Assembly (NCBI GenBank): GCA_041623475.1 | Contig: JBFJWU010000052.1 | Span: forward strand, 1 to 13,717 | DNA length: 13,717 bases | Direction: 5' to 3' | Origin: JBFJWU01 sp041623475 [NCBI: bacterium] | Lineage (GTDB): Bacteria > J088 | Program-made: the position numbers and the translations under genes | Notes under the pieces: model-generated | What the model saw: only the letters and a program-made list of their open reading frames with translations | Database searches by the model: none | What the model was told of the DNA's origin: nothing | In this document: one piece after another, positions 1-6,980 of the stretch | How the letters are laid out: each line of letters opens with the position of its first letter | How positions within the stretch are numbered: position 1 is the first letter of the stretch

Positions 1-589
1 CCTGCCCGGTCAGTTCGAGAATCTCCTGCCAGAGCGTCTCGATGCCCTCGCCGGTAACCGAGCTGGTCCAGGCCAGCATGTCACCGTCAACCTTGAGCGT
101 TTCGCTGACCCGCATCTGGACCTTGCGGCGCTGGCCCCGGGGCACTTTGTCGGCTTTGGTCAGGACCGGCATCCACGGTATCCCCGTCGGCAGGACATCG
201 GCGACGATCTGTTCGTCCAGCTTGGCCGGCGCGTGCCGGGCATCCATCAGGATGATAATGCCGGCCGGTCCGGGATCGGAATCAAAATAATCCAGCACCG
301 CATCCTGCCACAACGACCGCAGTTGTTTGCTGACCTTGGCATAGCCATAGCCGGGCAGGTCGCACAGGATAAATTTGTGGTCAACGCGGAAAAACTGCAG
401 GGCCTTGGTCTTGCCCGGGGTCTTGCCGACGCCAGCCAGTTTTTTGCGGCTGGTCAGTTTGTTGACCAGGCTGGATTTGCCCACATTGCTGCGCCCGGCA
501 ATGGCGACATGGGGCAGCTCCGGGTGCGGCCAGGGCGGCTTGAGGGTCTTGCTGATTTCCTCGACGTTTTTGGGGCGATACTTTTTCAT
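1..589 (-). CDS. engB: Ribosome biogenesis GTP-binding protein EngB/YsxC (3' end cut by window)
   Basis: TrmE-Era-EngA-YihA-Septin (TRAFAC) family GTPase needed for late assembly of the large ribosomal subunit in the cytoplasm. I read 196 residues on the minus strand with no stop before the window edge; the family is usually about 195-210 residues, so only the extreme C-terminus is missing. All G motifs are present: G1 GRSNVGKS (residues 32-39), G2 Thr in TPGKTK (57-62), G3 DLPGYGYA (77-84), G4 TKAD (144-147) and G5 TSSVTGEG (175-182). The GYGYA after G3 is specific to the EngB branch. The start ATG (587-589) is preceded by AAGGA, which overlaps the TAA of the upstream aminotransferase. The 7-base gap implies co-transcription and probably re-initiation from that gene. 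Confidence is high. Confidence 0.97.
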   Translation of the reverse strand, partial: MKKYRPKNVEEISKTLKPPWPHPELPHVAIAGRSNVGKSSLVNKLTSRKKLAGVGKTPGKTKALQFFRVDHKFILCDLPGYGYAKVSKQLRSLWQDAVLDYFDSDPGPAGIIILMDARHAPAKLDEQIVADVLPTGIPWMPVLTKADKVPRGQRRKVQMRVSETLKVDGDMLAWTSSVTGEGIETLWQEILELTGQ

Positions 590-596
590 GGGTTCC

Positions 597-1769
597 TTAT
601 TGGCGGGTGTCCAGTAACCAGCGGTCCAGCCGGTCAATGCCCTGGTCAATGATCGCAGAGTCTTTGGCAAAGCTGAATCGCAGGAACCCTTCGGACTGCT
701 GGCCGAAATCAATCCCGGGCGCGACGGCCAGGCCCACAGTGTCAAGGATATCAACAGCCAGGTCCAGGCTGGGTCGGTCCGCCCAGCGAAAATCTGCCAG
801 CAGATAAAACGCCCCCTGCGGCGGTGCCGGCACATCGATGGACAGCCTGCGTAATCCGTCCAGCAGCACAGTCCGCTGCCGGTCCAGCTGGTGCAGTTGT
901 CGATCCAGGTCGGTCTGGACCGCCGGGTCGGTCAGGGCCACGATTCCAGCCAGTTGGACAAATTCAGCCGCGCTGATCATCGTGTTCTGGTTCAAATACT
1001 GCGCCGGCTGGGCCAGCCGCGACGGCAGCACGCAGTACCCCAGCCGGAACCCGGTCATGGCGTACCGCTTGGAAAATCCGTCAACGACAATGACATTGTC
1101 GCGGCCCAGCGACAGTGCCGACGCCACCTGCTGGCCGCCATATTCCAGGCCCCTGTAAATCTCGTCGACGACCAGCCAGACGTCCAGGTCCGCCAGTTCG
1201 GCCAGCTCGGTGGCCGACAGGACGACGCCGGTGGGATTGGCTGGCGAATTGACGATGATCGCCCGCGTCTGCGGCGTGATGGCCGCACGGACATCAGCAA
1301 TATCAGGGCGAAAACCGTTTTCGGGTCGGGCCGGAACGGGTATCGCCTGGCAGCCCAGCAGCGTCAGGTCGTTGGGATAGCACGGGTATCCGGGATCCAG
1401 GACCAGGACCTGGTCGCCCGGATCGAGGATCGTCGCCAGGACCACGACCAGCAGCGGGCTGGTACCGCTGGAGACAATGATCTGTTCGGGGTCCACAGCA
1501 ATGCCGTCGGCCCGGTAGCGGTCGGCGATCGCGGCTCGCAGGCCGGGCAGGCCCTTGCTGTGGGTATAGCGACAGCGCCCCTGGCCGACCGCGTCGACCA
1601 ATGCGTCACGGATCGGCTGCGGCGCCTGGAACTCGGGCTCGCCGACTTCCAGGTGGATCACGTCGCGACCTGCGGCCTCGGCCTGCTGGGCGCGTTCGAG
1701 AATCTCCATGACGTAGAACGGCGCGATCCGGGTCGCCCGCTGCGCGGGATTGGTTTGATGGTTATTCAT
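597..1769 (-). CDS. Pyridoxal-phosphate aminotransferase, class I/II (aspartate aminotransferase-like)
   Basis: A 390-residue cytoplasmic PLP enzyme of fold type I that should transfer an amino group between an amino acid and a 2-oxo acid. Visible landmarks in order: the N-terminal substrate-loop motif EVGEPEF (41-47), SSGTSPLL (100-107) that holds the cofactor phosphate, NSPANPTG (174-181) with the Asn contacting the pyridine ring, VDEIYR (201-206) with Asp202 and Tyr205, the Schiff-base lysine K234 in GFSKRYAMTGFRLGY, and the carboxylate-binding Arg364 in GFLRFSF. Length is normal for the AAT-I group. Substrate cannot be read from sequence; it could be an aspartate, aromatic or broad-specificity enzyme. 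It is the first gene of a minus-strand pair with engB 7 bases downstream. No good Shine-Dalgarno is seen before its ATG. Confidence 0.93.
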   Translation of the reverse strand: MNNHQTNPAQRATRIAPFYVMEILERAQQAEAAGRDVIHLEVGEPEFQAPQPIRDALVDAVGQGRCRYTHSKGLPGLRAAIADRYRADGIAVDPEQIIVSSGTSPLLVVVLATILDPGDQVLVLDPGYPCYPNDLTLLGCQAIPVPARPENGFRPDIADVRAAITPQTRAIIVNSPANPTGVVLSATELAELADLDVWLVVDEIYRGLEYGGQQVASALSLGRDNVIVVDGFSKRYAMTGFRLGYCVLPSRLAQPAQYLNQNTMISAAEFVQLAGIVALTDPAVQTDLDRQLHQLDRQRTVLLDGLRRLSIDVPAPPQGAFYLLADFRWADRPSLDLAVDILDTVGLAVAPGIDFGQQSEGFLRFSFAKDSAIIDQGIDRLDRWLLDTRQ

Positions 1770-1797
1770 TGCATTGAACCGTTGGAGAACCTACAAT
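1769..1797 (+). promoter_or_regulatory. Candidate sigma-70-type promoter for the lipoprotein cluster
   Basis: TTGCAT (1769-1774, 3/6 of the -35 consensus), a 17-base spacer and TACAAT (1792-1797, 5/6 of the -10 consensus). Transcription would begin near 1803-1806, on or next to the ATG at 1806, so the mRNA may be leaderless. A GGAG at 1784-1787 is 18 bases from the ATG, too far to act as a ribosome site. On the other strand, TTTTCA (1824-1819), an 18-base spacer and TATTGT (1800-1795) could drive the aminotransferase, so the two -10 elements would overlap. Seen by eye only. Confidence 0.4.
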
Positions 1798-1805
1798 ATT
1801 GCACC

Positions 1806-2531
1806 ATGATACGGTCGCTGAAAATTCTCAACTATATCAATTCGTTCCGGGACATTCGCCGGCGGCTGCTGACGTTTGTTGTGGTCGTCCTGGCGACCGT
1901 GTTTTCCGGGCTGGGCTGTTTTTCGGTCGAGCAGGAAATGTATGTCAACGAGGATGGCAGCGGCCGTGGCGTGATCAAGTACTCGGGTGTCGAAAACCTG
2001 ATTCGCGGCAGCCCGTTTATGAAGTTTTTTGACCCCAGCGCCCCGGGGCTGGAACTGGACCGCGGTGCCCTGGCCGAACATTTTGCCGATTACGAAGGCG
2101 TCGAACTGCGCAAGGTCGACGTCTGGACCGAAGGCGATCAACGCGTTGTCCGGCTGCACGTCGACTTTGACAACATTTCCAGCATGTCCGAGCGCGATGT
2201 CAAGTACTCGTGGGATGTCGAAGGCGAGTACAAGGTCTTTCGTATCGACATCATCAAGCGCGGCAAGAAGCGTGATATCGATGAAAACAAGCCCGCGAAC
2301 CACGCGCTAAAGAAAAGTTTTACGGAGAACGGGTTTGTGTTCAAAGCGCACCTGCCGCGCAAGATCATTGATTCAAACGCGGTCAGTGTTGACTGGAACG
2401 CCGCCAGCTGGTTTGTGCCACTGTCGTTCTATCTGTCAAAAGAGGGCGCCAACATGTCCCTGTATGCCCGGACCAAGGCCACCACATGGGAACGGGTGGT
2501 CGACTGGATCGACGACTTCCTGCCGTTCTGA
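1806..2531 (+). CDS. Membrane-anchored protein with LppM-like (DUF3153) domain, copy 1
   Basis: 241 residues. A basic N-terminus is followed by a hydrophobic stretch (about 21-37) ending in SGLGC, so Cys38 could be a lipidated residue. The lipobox is atypical because position -3 is Gly, and the N-region is long, so a plain N-terminal membrane anchor is also possible. The rest is predicted extracytoplasmic. It carries a start-of-domain pattern YVNEDGSGRG (46-55) and a late segment LPRKIIDSNAVSVDW (183-197), which resemble the LppM/DUF3153 pattern of a dGsG turn followed later by a LP...sN...vdW strand. The end, TTWERVVDWIDDFLPF, resembles the end of the next protein (SWWRRVLDPILDL). Start choice: the ATG at 1806 is the first one after the promoter; the much longer open frame upstream is antisense to the aminotransferase. 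Role unknown; envelope location likely. Confidence 0.78.
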   Translation: MIRSLKILNYINSFRDIRRRLLTFVVVVLATVFSGLGCFSVEQEMYVNEDGSGRGVIKYSGVENLIRGSPFMKFFDPSAPGLELDRGALAEHFADYEGVELRKVDVWTEGDQRVVRLHVDFDNISSMSERDVKYSWDVEGEYKVFRIDIIKRGKKRDIDENKPANHALKKSFTENGFVFKAHLPRKIIDSNAVSVDWNAASWFVPLSFYLSKEGANMSLYARTKATTWERVVDWIDDFLPF

Positions 2532-2556
2532 TCCCGGCCCAGCCCCCCGGTTGCTG

Positions 2557-3225
2557 ATGACCCGTTTACCCCTGATTCGAATCGCCCTGATCCTGGCATT
2601 GTTGCCCGGCTGCTTTGAACTGTCCGTGTACGGAACGTTGCGGTCCACCGGCTCGTTTGTTGGCACCGCCGGGGCCGAAGTGCCGTCGCGGATCTCCCAC
2701 GATCCATCGATCGGCCCGCTGGTTGTCGGCGACCAGCCGACGGTCCTGGATACCTGGCAGGCCCAGGGTGTGCTGGTATTTGAGCACGACGAAAAACAAC
2801 AACTGTCCCGCGTCTTTGCCGCCGACATTGACCAGCTGAATACCCCGTGGATGGTCCACAAGTACCGCGCCGATGGCGGTGACTTTCGCTATGCCGTGGC
2901 GATCTCGTTCCCGGCACGGGCGATTGCCACGACCGAGGAACGGTTGCAGTCGGTTTTTGGTCCCCTGGCCAAACTGAAGCACGGGGGCAACCCTGCCGCC
3001 TATACGGCTGCGGCCCTGGGTCGGTCCAAGGTCGAGGTCCAGTTGAAAATGCCCGGCACCGTCAGCGAAACCGATGGCGAGCGGCTGCCCGACGGCGTTG
3101 TGCGCTGGCGCTGGGACCTGAATGACCTGCGCAGCGGCCAGGCGCTGATCGGCTATGCCAACGGGTCGGTGTCCTGGTGGCGTCGGGTCCTGGATCCAAT
3201 CCTGGATCTGTTCGCCCGCGTCTGA
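2557..3225 (+). CDS. Lipoprotein with LppM-like (DUF3153) domain, copy 2
   Basis: 222 residues. The signal peptide (1-18) ends in LLPGC, so Cys19 is the probable lipidated residue. A segment MPGTVSETDG...VVRWRWDL (165-188) matches the LppM pattern (LPG-v..t-G....v.W.l) and is followed by a C-terminal SVSWWRRVLDPILDLF that resembles the end of the preceding protein. The two are probably divergent duplicates. The gap to the upstream stop is 25 bases, and the stop TGA (3223-3225) overlaps the ATG of the PagL-like gene by one base, so all three are likely one transcription unit. ATG 2557 is chosen because it directly precedes the signal peptide; TTG 2551 in the same frame is a weaker alternative. 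Function unknown; the neighbour suggests envelope or LPS biology (inference). Confidence 0.8.
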   Translation: MTRLPLIRIALILALLPGCFELSVYGTLRSTGSFVGTAGAEVPSRISHDPSIGPLVVGDQPTVLDTWQAQGVLVFEHDEKQQLSRVFAADIDQLNTPWMVHKYRADGGDFRYAVAISFPARAIATTEERLQSVFGPLAKLKHGGNPAAYTAAALGRSKVEVQLKMPGTVSETDGERLPDGVVRWRWDLNDLRSGQALIGYANGSVSWWRRVLDPILDLFARV

Positions 3226-3749
3226 TGGCCCGACCGGTGCTGCTGGTGCTGGCGGTGCTGGCCTGGGTCGGCAGCGCCCGCGCCAGCGAACCGGCCGACC
3301 CCCGCCACCGGCTGAATGTCGCCCTGGGATATCACGATGTTGTGCCGTTTGATGACCCGGTCGTGTCCGAGGCCACGGTCGGACTGGAATATCGTCCCGG
3401 CGTCGACTGGCGCGGGATTCGTCCGCAGTTGGGCGGCCTGGCAACGACCGGGGGCAGCGTTTACGGTTATGGCGGCCTGGCCTACGAGGTCGGTGCCAGC
3501 GGTCGGCCTTTTCTGTTCGCAGTGACTACCAATATGGGGGCGTGGCACCAGGGCAACGGCAAACGGCTGGGCCACGTGCTGGAGTTCAGGTCGGGATTTG
3601 AGTTTAATTACGTCGCCGCCAACGGCACCCGCATCGGCGCGGCGTTCCATCACCTGTCCAATGCCGGGATCGGCAGACGCAATCCGGGCACGGAAATCCT
3701 GACCCTGGTCGCGTCGTTTCCGCTGCCTCGCGATCCCGTCGCACCGTGA
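3225..3749 (+). CDS. pagL: Lipid A 3-O-deacylase, PagL family (acyloxyacyl hydrolase)
   Basis: 174 residues with a Sec signal peptide cleaved after SARA (residue 20), leaving about 154 residues, the size of the PagL eight-stranded outer-membrane barrel. PagL removes the 3-O-linked acyl chain of lipid A in the outer leaflet of the outer membrane. The catalytic region HHLSNAGIGRRNPGTE (142-157) supplies His143, Ser145 and Glu157; the His-x-Ser spacing and the 12-residue Ser-to-Glu spacing match the Pseudomonas PagL triad His126/Ser128/Glu140. The preceding strand (RLGHVLEFRSGFEFNYV, 114-130) is also typical of the family, and the protein ends in an aromatic/hydrophobic strand (LTLVASFPL) as barrel proteins do. 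The ATG overlaps the upstream TGA by one base. Symbol is by homology of motif only. Confidence 0.88.
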   Translation: MARPVLLVLAVLAWVGSARASEPADPRHRLNVALGYHDVVPFDDPVVSEATVGLEYRPGVDWRGIRPQLGGLATTGGSVYGYGGLAYEVGASGRPFLFAVTTNMGAWHQGNGKRLGHVLEFRSGFEFNYVAANGTRIGAAFHHLSNAGIGRRNPGTEILTLVASFPLPRDPVAP

Positions 3750-3779
3750 CATTCGTGGTCCAAATGGCCGGTCGCTTTT

Positions 3780-3788
3780 TGATAGAAT
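3780..3788 (+). promoter_or_regulatory. Extended -10 promoter of the tRNA-Cys gene
   Basis: TGATAGAAT: a TGn extension followed by TAGAAT (5/6 of the -10 consensus). No convincing -35 box is found 15-19 bases upstream, which an extended -10 can compensate for. The start point would be near 3795, followed by a GC-rich leader (about 28 bases) to the tRNA 5' end at 3823. Confidence 0.5.
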
Positions 3789-3822
3789 ACAACCTGCGTT
3801 GCGCACTGCAGCGCGCTTTTCC

Positions 3823-3893
3823 GGCGGCGTGGGAGAATGGCTATCCAGCGGACTGCAAATCCGTGTATACCGGTTCGAATCCGGTCGCCGCCT
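3823..3893 (+). tRNA. tRNA-Cys (anticodon GCA)
   Basis: A complete cloverleaf of 71 bases. The acceptor stem GGCGGCG (3823-3829) pairs perfectly with CGCCGCC (3886-3892). The D arm is GGA/TCC (3832-3834 with 3844-3846). The anticodon stem GCGGA/TCCGT (3848-3852 with 3860-3864) encloses the loop CTGCAAA with anticodon GCA at 3855-3857. The T arm ACCGG/CCGGT (3869-3873 with 3881-3885) encloses TTCGAAT. The discriminator base is T3893 (U73), the main identity element for cysteinyl-tRNA synthetase. CCA is not encoded; the next bases are AAT, so CCA must be added after transcription. A run of five T follows at 3896-3900 without a separate hairpin. Confidence 0.97.
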
Positions 3894-3950
3894 AATTTTT
3901 CCCGCCTGGCCAGATCCTATGAATCACAACCCAACCAATGGTATGCGCCG

Positions 3951-4742
3951 ATGAAGGTCGCATTGCTGCAGACCGACCCGCGCCCGGGCGATGTCGCAGG
4001 CAACGTCGCCACCGCGCTGGACATGGTCCGCCAAGCCGGCGAGTCGGGCGCAACGCTGGCCATCCTGCCGGAAATGTGGCCACGGTCCTATACCGATGCG
4101 CTCGACGATCCGGATGCGGACTGGGCCGGGATCCTTGGACAGTGGCAGCGTGCCTGCCGCGATGCCGGAATCTGGTCATTGGGCGGACTGCCGGTCCAGG
4201 ACGGCGCCCGCTGGTTGAACCGGTGCGTTGTGATCAACCCGGACGGCCAGGTCGCGACCCACTATGACAAGATCCACCTGTTTTCGTTTATGAACGAACA
4301 AAAGCGGTACCAGCCGGGCGACCAGGTGGTCACCGTAATGATCGACGGCGTCAACATTGGCCTGTCGATCTGTTATGACCTGCGCTTTCCCGAACTGTAC
4401 CGGGCCTTGCGCGGCCGTGGTGTCGATGCGATGGTGGCCATCGCCCAGTGGCCGACCAGCCGTGTTGACCACTGGGATGCGCTGTTGCGGGCACGGGCCA
4501 TCGAGAACCTGTGCTACATGATTGGTGTCAACCGCTGCGGATCCGTCCCGACCAGCGACGGCCAGATGCCGTTTCCCGGCCACAGCGCTGTCATCGACCC
4601 CTGGGGCGAATCCCACTGGGTCGCCGGCAGCCAGCCGTGCATCGGTTACTGCATCCTGGACGCGGGCAATGTCGCCGAACGGCGCGCCGGGTTTCCGGCC
4701 TGGGACGACCGCCGGCCGGATGTGCTGCGGGTCGATCCGTGA
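3951..4742 (+). CDS. Carbon-nitrogen hydrolase, nitrilase superfamily (omega-amidase/YafV-like)
   Basis: 263 residues, a standard single-domain cytoplasmic member of the nitrilase superfamily that hydrolyses an amide C-N bond through a covalent thioester. The catalytic Glu-Lys-Cys triad is visible: E41 in ILPEMW, K107 in YDKIHLF and C141 in SICYDLRFPE. The KIHLF and ICYDLRFP contexts are closest to the Nit2/omega-amidase and YafV branch, which deaminates alpha-ketoglutaramate or related omega-amides; this substrate call is inference. ATG 3951 gives the usual family start MKVALLQ; the open frame extends upstream into the tRNA gene, which is not credible as coding. No Shine-Dalgarno is evident before the ATG. 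Its TGA overlaps the GTG of the next gene (GTGA), indicating translational coupling. Confidence 0.93.
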   Translation: MKVALLQTDPRPGDVAGNVATALDMVRQAGESGATLAILPEMWPRSYTDALDDPDADWAGILGQWQRACRDAGIWSLGGLPVQDGARWLNRCVVINPDGQVATHYDKIHLFSFMNEQKRYQPGDQVVTVMIDGVNIGLSICYDLRFPELYRALRGRGVDAMVAIAQWPTSRVDHWDALLRARAIENLCYMIGVNRCGSVPTSDGQMPFPGHSAVIDPWGESHWVAGSQPCIGYCILDAGNVAERRAGFPAWDDRRPDVLRVDP

Positions 4743-4990
4743 CAGGCGACCTGCCCGAGATCCCGGAAAGGGTCCTGTCGCTGCGCAACGGCCAGGACAA
4801 ACCAGAAATCTGGGTCGCCTACCGGGGTATCGTCTACGACGTGACCGACAGTCGCCTGTGGAAGAAGGGCTTTCATTACGAACACTGGGCCGGCCAGGAC
4901 CTGACCGACGAAATGCCTGACGCCCCCCACGACGGCGAAGTATTTGACGGGATCACGGTCGTGGGACGACTGGTCCCCGCCGAGCTCTGA
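4739..4990 (+). CDS. Small cytochrome b5-like heme-binding protein
   Basis: 83 residues with no signal peptide, so probably cytoplasmic. The central pattern WVAYRGIVYDVT (25-36), WKKGFHYEHWAGQDLT (41-56) and APHDG (62-66) matches the small prokaryotic cytochrome b5-like family of predicted heme-binding proteins (COG4892 type), including the AGxDLT turn and the APH motif. His46, His49 and His64 are the candidate axial ligands; His64 aligns with the second ligand of classical b5, while the HPGG motif of classical b5 is absent, as is normal for this short family. The start is a GTG overlapping the TGA of the amidase gene by three bases; 5 bases separate its stop from the GTG of the P450 gene. 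A redox role with the P450 is inferred from this coupling only. Confidence 0.85.
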   Translation: MTGDLPEIPERVLSLRNGQDKPEIWVAYRGIVYDVTDSRLWKKGFHYEHWAGQDLTDEMPDAPHDGEVFDGITVVGRLVPAEL

Positions 4991-4995
4991 TTCTG

Positions 4996-6336
4996 GTGAC
5001 GCGCAGGCCACCCCTGGTCCCGGGCCTGCCGCTGCTGGGCGTTGGCCACAAACTGCTGGGCGACCCCGAGTCGCAGCTTCGCAAATGGCACAAACGCTAC
5101 GGGCCGATTTTTCAGTTCCAGGCCGCGCATTTCAACTATGTCTGTATGGCAGGCCCGGATGCCAATGAGTTTGTCAACGGCGATGGCAAGGCATACTTCA
5201 GTGCGCGCGAGTTCTGGTCATCATTCGCCCGGGAAATCGGCTCGCCCAATACGATTACCGCCCTGGACGGCGAACCCCACCGGCAATTGCGCAGCGAGCT
5301 GAAACCGGCGTTCTCCAGGAGCGTCGTTGAATCCGGGATCGGCGAGGTCCTCGACCTGACCCGGGCCAGCCTGGCGGGCTACCGGCCCGGTGACGGGTTG
5401 CCAATGGTCCAGATCGGCCAGAAACTGGCATCCAACATTGTCGGAACATTGATGATGGACACCATCCCGACCGACGAGGAACTGGAAAGCCTGTTCGAAT
5501 ACGCCAGCACGCTGACGGTCTGGTTGTCGGTCCTGCGACTGCCGCGGGCGATCCTGTGGCTCAAGGGTCCACGGTTCCGGCGGGCCAGGCAGGTCACCAA
5601 TGACCTGATGGACCGGGTCTTTGCCCAGGCCCTGACCGGAAAATCGGGACGCAAACTGCTGCTGCAGACGTTTCGCGAGGCGCAGGCAAAGTTTCCCGAA
5701 CTGGTAACCGACGGCGACGTCCGCAGCGTCGGATTCCTGTCGTTCTTTGCCGGCATCGACACACTGGGCCAAACCATTACGTTCATGCTGTGGGAACTGC
5801 TGCGAAACCCCGACACCCTCGCCCGGATCCAGGCCGAGGTCGACCAGGTCTTTGGCCAGCACGATGGTTGTCCCCTGGCTGACGCAATCCGGACCGACAT
5901 GCCACTGTGCCGCGCCGCATTCATGGAAACCCTGCGCCTGCACCCGACCGGCTTTGGCATTGTCCGTTCCGCCGCGTGTGCTTTTGAGTTTGCTGGCTGC
6001 CGCGTCGACAAGGGACAGGACATTGTGGTGTACACCACCGTCTGCCATCGAATGGCCGAATATTTTCCCGACCCGGAACGGTTTGACATCGACCGCTACA
6101 TGGAACCCCGGTTCGAGGAACGGCAGCGGGGCGTCTACGCGCCGTTTGGCCGCGGCCCCCATAAATGCCTGGGGGCCGGCTGGGCGGAACTGCAGGCGAT
6201 CCTGATGCTGGCGGGAATCCTGTATCACTATGATCTGGCGCTGCCGGATAAGATGGTCAATGCAATGAAGATCATGCGGACAACACCGACCCTGGGTAAC
6301 GACTTTCGCCTGCATCTGGCAGGCCGCCGACGATGA
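4996..6336 (+). CDS. Cytochrome P450
   Basis: 446 residues, a soluble bacterial-length P450 that should insert one atom of O2 into an organic substrate using electrons from a partner protein. The proline-rich N-terminus (RPPLVPGLPLLG, 4-15) has no membrane anchor. Signature elements: I-helix FFAGIDTLGQT (250-260) with the oxygen-activating Asp-Thr, K-helix E311-T-L-R314, and heme loop FGRGPHKCLG (384-393) with C391 as the thiolate ligand. Overall layout, including the HxxR-type C-helix (DGEPHRQLRSELKPAFS), resembles the CYP51/CYP120-like class rather than camphor-type P450s; the CYP family and substrate cannot be assigned by eye. Start is GTG 4996, five bases after the b5-like gene. The stop overlaps the next ATG as ATGA. 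Confidence 0.95.
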   Translation: MTRRPPLVPGLPLLGVGHKLLGDPESQLRKWHKRYGPIFQFQAAHFNYVCMAGPDANEFVNGDGKAYFSAREFWSSFAREIGSPNTITALDGEPHRQLRSELKPAFSRSVVESGIGEVLDLTRASLAGYRPGDGLPMVQIGQKLASNIVGTLMMDTIPTDEELESLFEYASTLTVWLSVLRLPRAILWLKGPRFRRARQVTNDLMDRVFAQALTGKSGRKLLLQTFREAQAKFPELVTDGDVRSVGFLSFFAGIDTLGQTITFMLWELLRNPDTLARIQAEVDQVFGQHDGCPLADAIRTDMPLCRAAFMETLRLHPTGFGIVRSAACAFEFAGCRVDKGQDIVVYTTVCHRMAEYFPDPERFDIDRYMEPRFEERQRGVYAPFGRGPHKCLGAGWAELQAILMLAGILYHYDLALPDKMVNAMKIMRTTPTLGNDFRLHLAGRRR

Positions 6337-6980
6337 TGCGCGCCGCCATACCCCTGGCCGTCATCTGGACCGTCTGTACCGGGCTGGGTCCAGTGGAAAC
6401 GGTGATCACCAAGATCCCCGGCGGAACGATGGTCGAGGGGACCTCGACGACGGTTATGGATATTTCCTTTGAACGATTTGCCACCATGATGTGCGCCTAC
6501 CACCTGGCCGGCGAGATCTCGGACGAGGATGTGATCCTGCTGCAACTGCCGGTCACCGATGGCGCCGCCAGTCAGTTGATGGCCGACACCGATCGTGAAC
6601 TGGACGAAGTCGATGCCTTTGCCCGGGCCAACGTCGGCGATGCCAATTGCCCCGGGGGCCAATCCTATGTTGTCGGGATCATCGATTTTCCCTGGCCGCT
6701 GCGGGATGCCTGGCAGGTGTCGCTGTTTACGTCGACGCTGACCGAGGGTACGGCCCTGATCGATTACCAGTTCCAGGCCGGTACCGCCCGCGAAAGCTCC
6801 GGGCACTGGCAGATGACGGCGACCGACGATGGCCGGACGGCCATGAAGGCGTACTTTCGCTTTGATGTCGGCTTTCGGATCCCCGAGTTCCTGATCCGCT
6901 GGGGTGTCAATCGCACCTTCCCGGACCTGTTTGCCGACATGGAGGTGTTTGCCGAGCAACTGGCTGCGGCAAACGAGTGA
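6333..6980 (+). CDS. Exported START/SRPBCC-like lipid-binding protein
   Basis: 215 residues. The N-terminus MMRAAIPLAVIWTVCTGLG looks like a signal peptide or anchor; Cys15 lacks a proper lipobox (Val at -1). The body shows the START/Bet-v1-like pattern: a strand with DFPWPLRDAWQVSLF (118-132), then GHWQMTATDDGRTAMKAYFRFDVGF (157-181), then an amphipathic C-terminal helix beginning RIPEFLIRWGVNRTFPDLFADM (182-203). Proteins of this type form a hydrophobic cavity for lipids or sterol-like ligands. The ATG overlaps the P450 stop by four bases (ATGA), so production is coupled to the P450. A second ATG at 6336 is possible. Ligand unknown; a link to the P450 substrate or product is inference. Confidence 0.75.
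   Translation: MMRAAIPLAVIWTVCTGLGPVETVITKIPGGTMVEGTSTTVMDISFERFATMMCAYHLAGEISDEDVILLQLPVTDGAASQLMADTDRELDEVDAFARANVGDANCPGGQSYVVGIIDFPWPLRDAWQVSLFTSTLTEGTALIDYQFQAGTARESSGHWQMTATDDGRTAMKAYFRFDVGFRIPEFLIRWGVNRTFPDLFADMEVFAEQLAAANE

Noticed and set aside
891-1805. Upstream extension of the first lipoprotein-like frame to 891
   Set aside because: This part is antisense to the aminotransferase and precedes the hydrophobic anchor. The ATG at 1806 follows a promoter-like element.
3177-3224. Earlier ATG for the PagL-like gene
   Set aside because: It would place a non-hydrophobic stretch before the signal peptide and overlap the upstream gene deeply. The ATG at 3225 begins the signal peptide directly.
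3796-3822. GCGC...GCGC hairpin followed by TTTT before the tRNA, as a terminator
   Set aside because: The stem is only four to five pairs, it lies between a good extended -10 and the tRNA 5' end, and terminating there would silence the tRNA gene. It is more likely part of the leader.
3837-3950. Extension of the amidase frame into the tRNA-Cys gene
   Set aside because: The bases up to 3893 form a perfect tRNA cloverleaf. The family's usual N-terminus begins at ATG 3951.
5221-6315. A 364-codon open frame on the minus strand across the P450 gene
   Set aside because: Antisense shadow of the P450, which has all heme and oxygen-activation motifs. No motif is visible in the antisense product.
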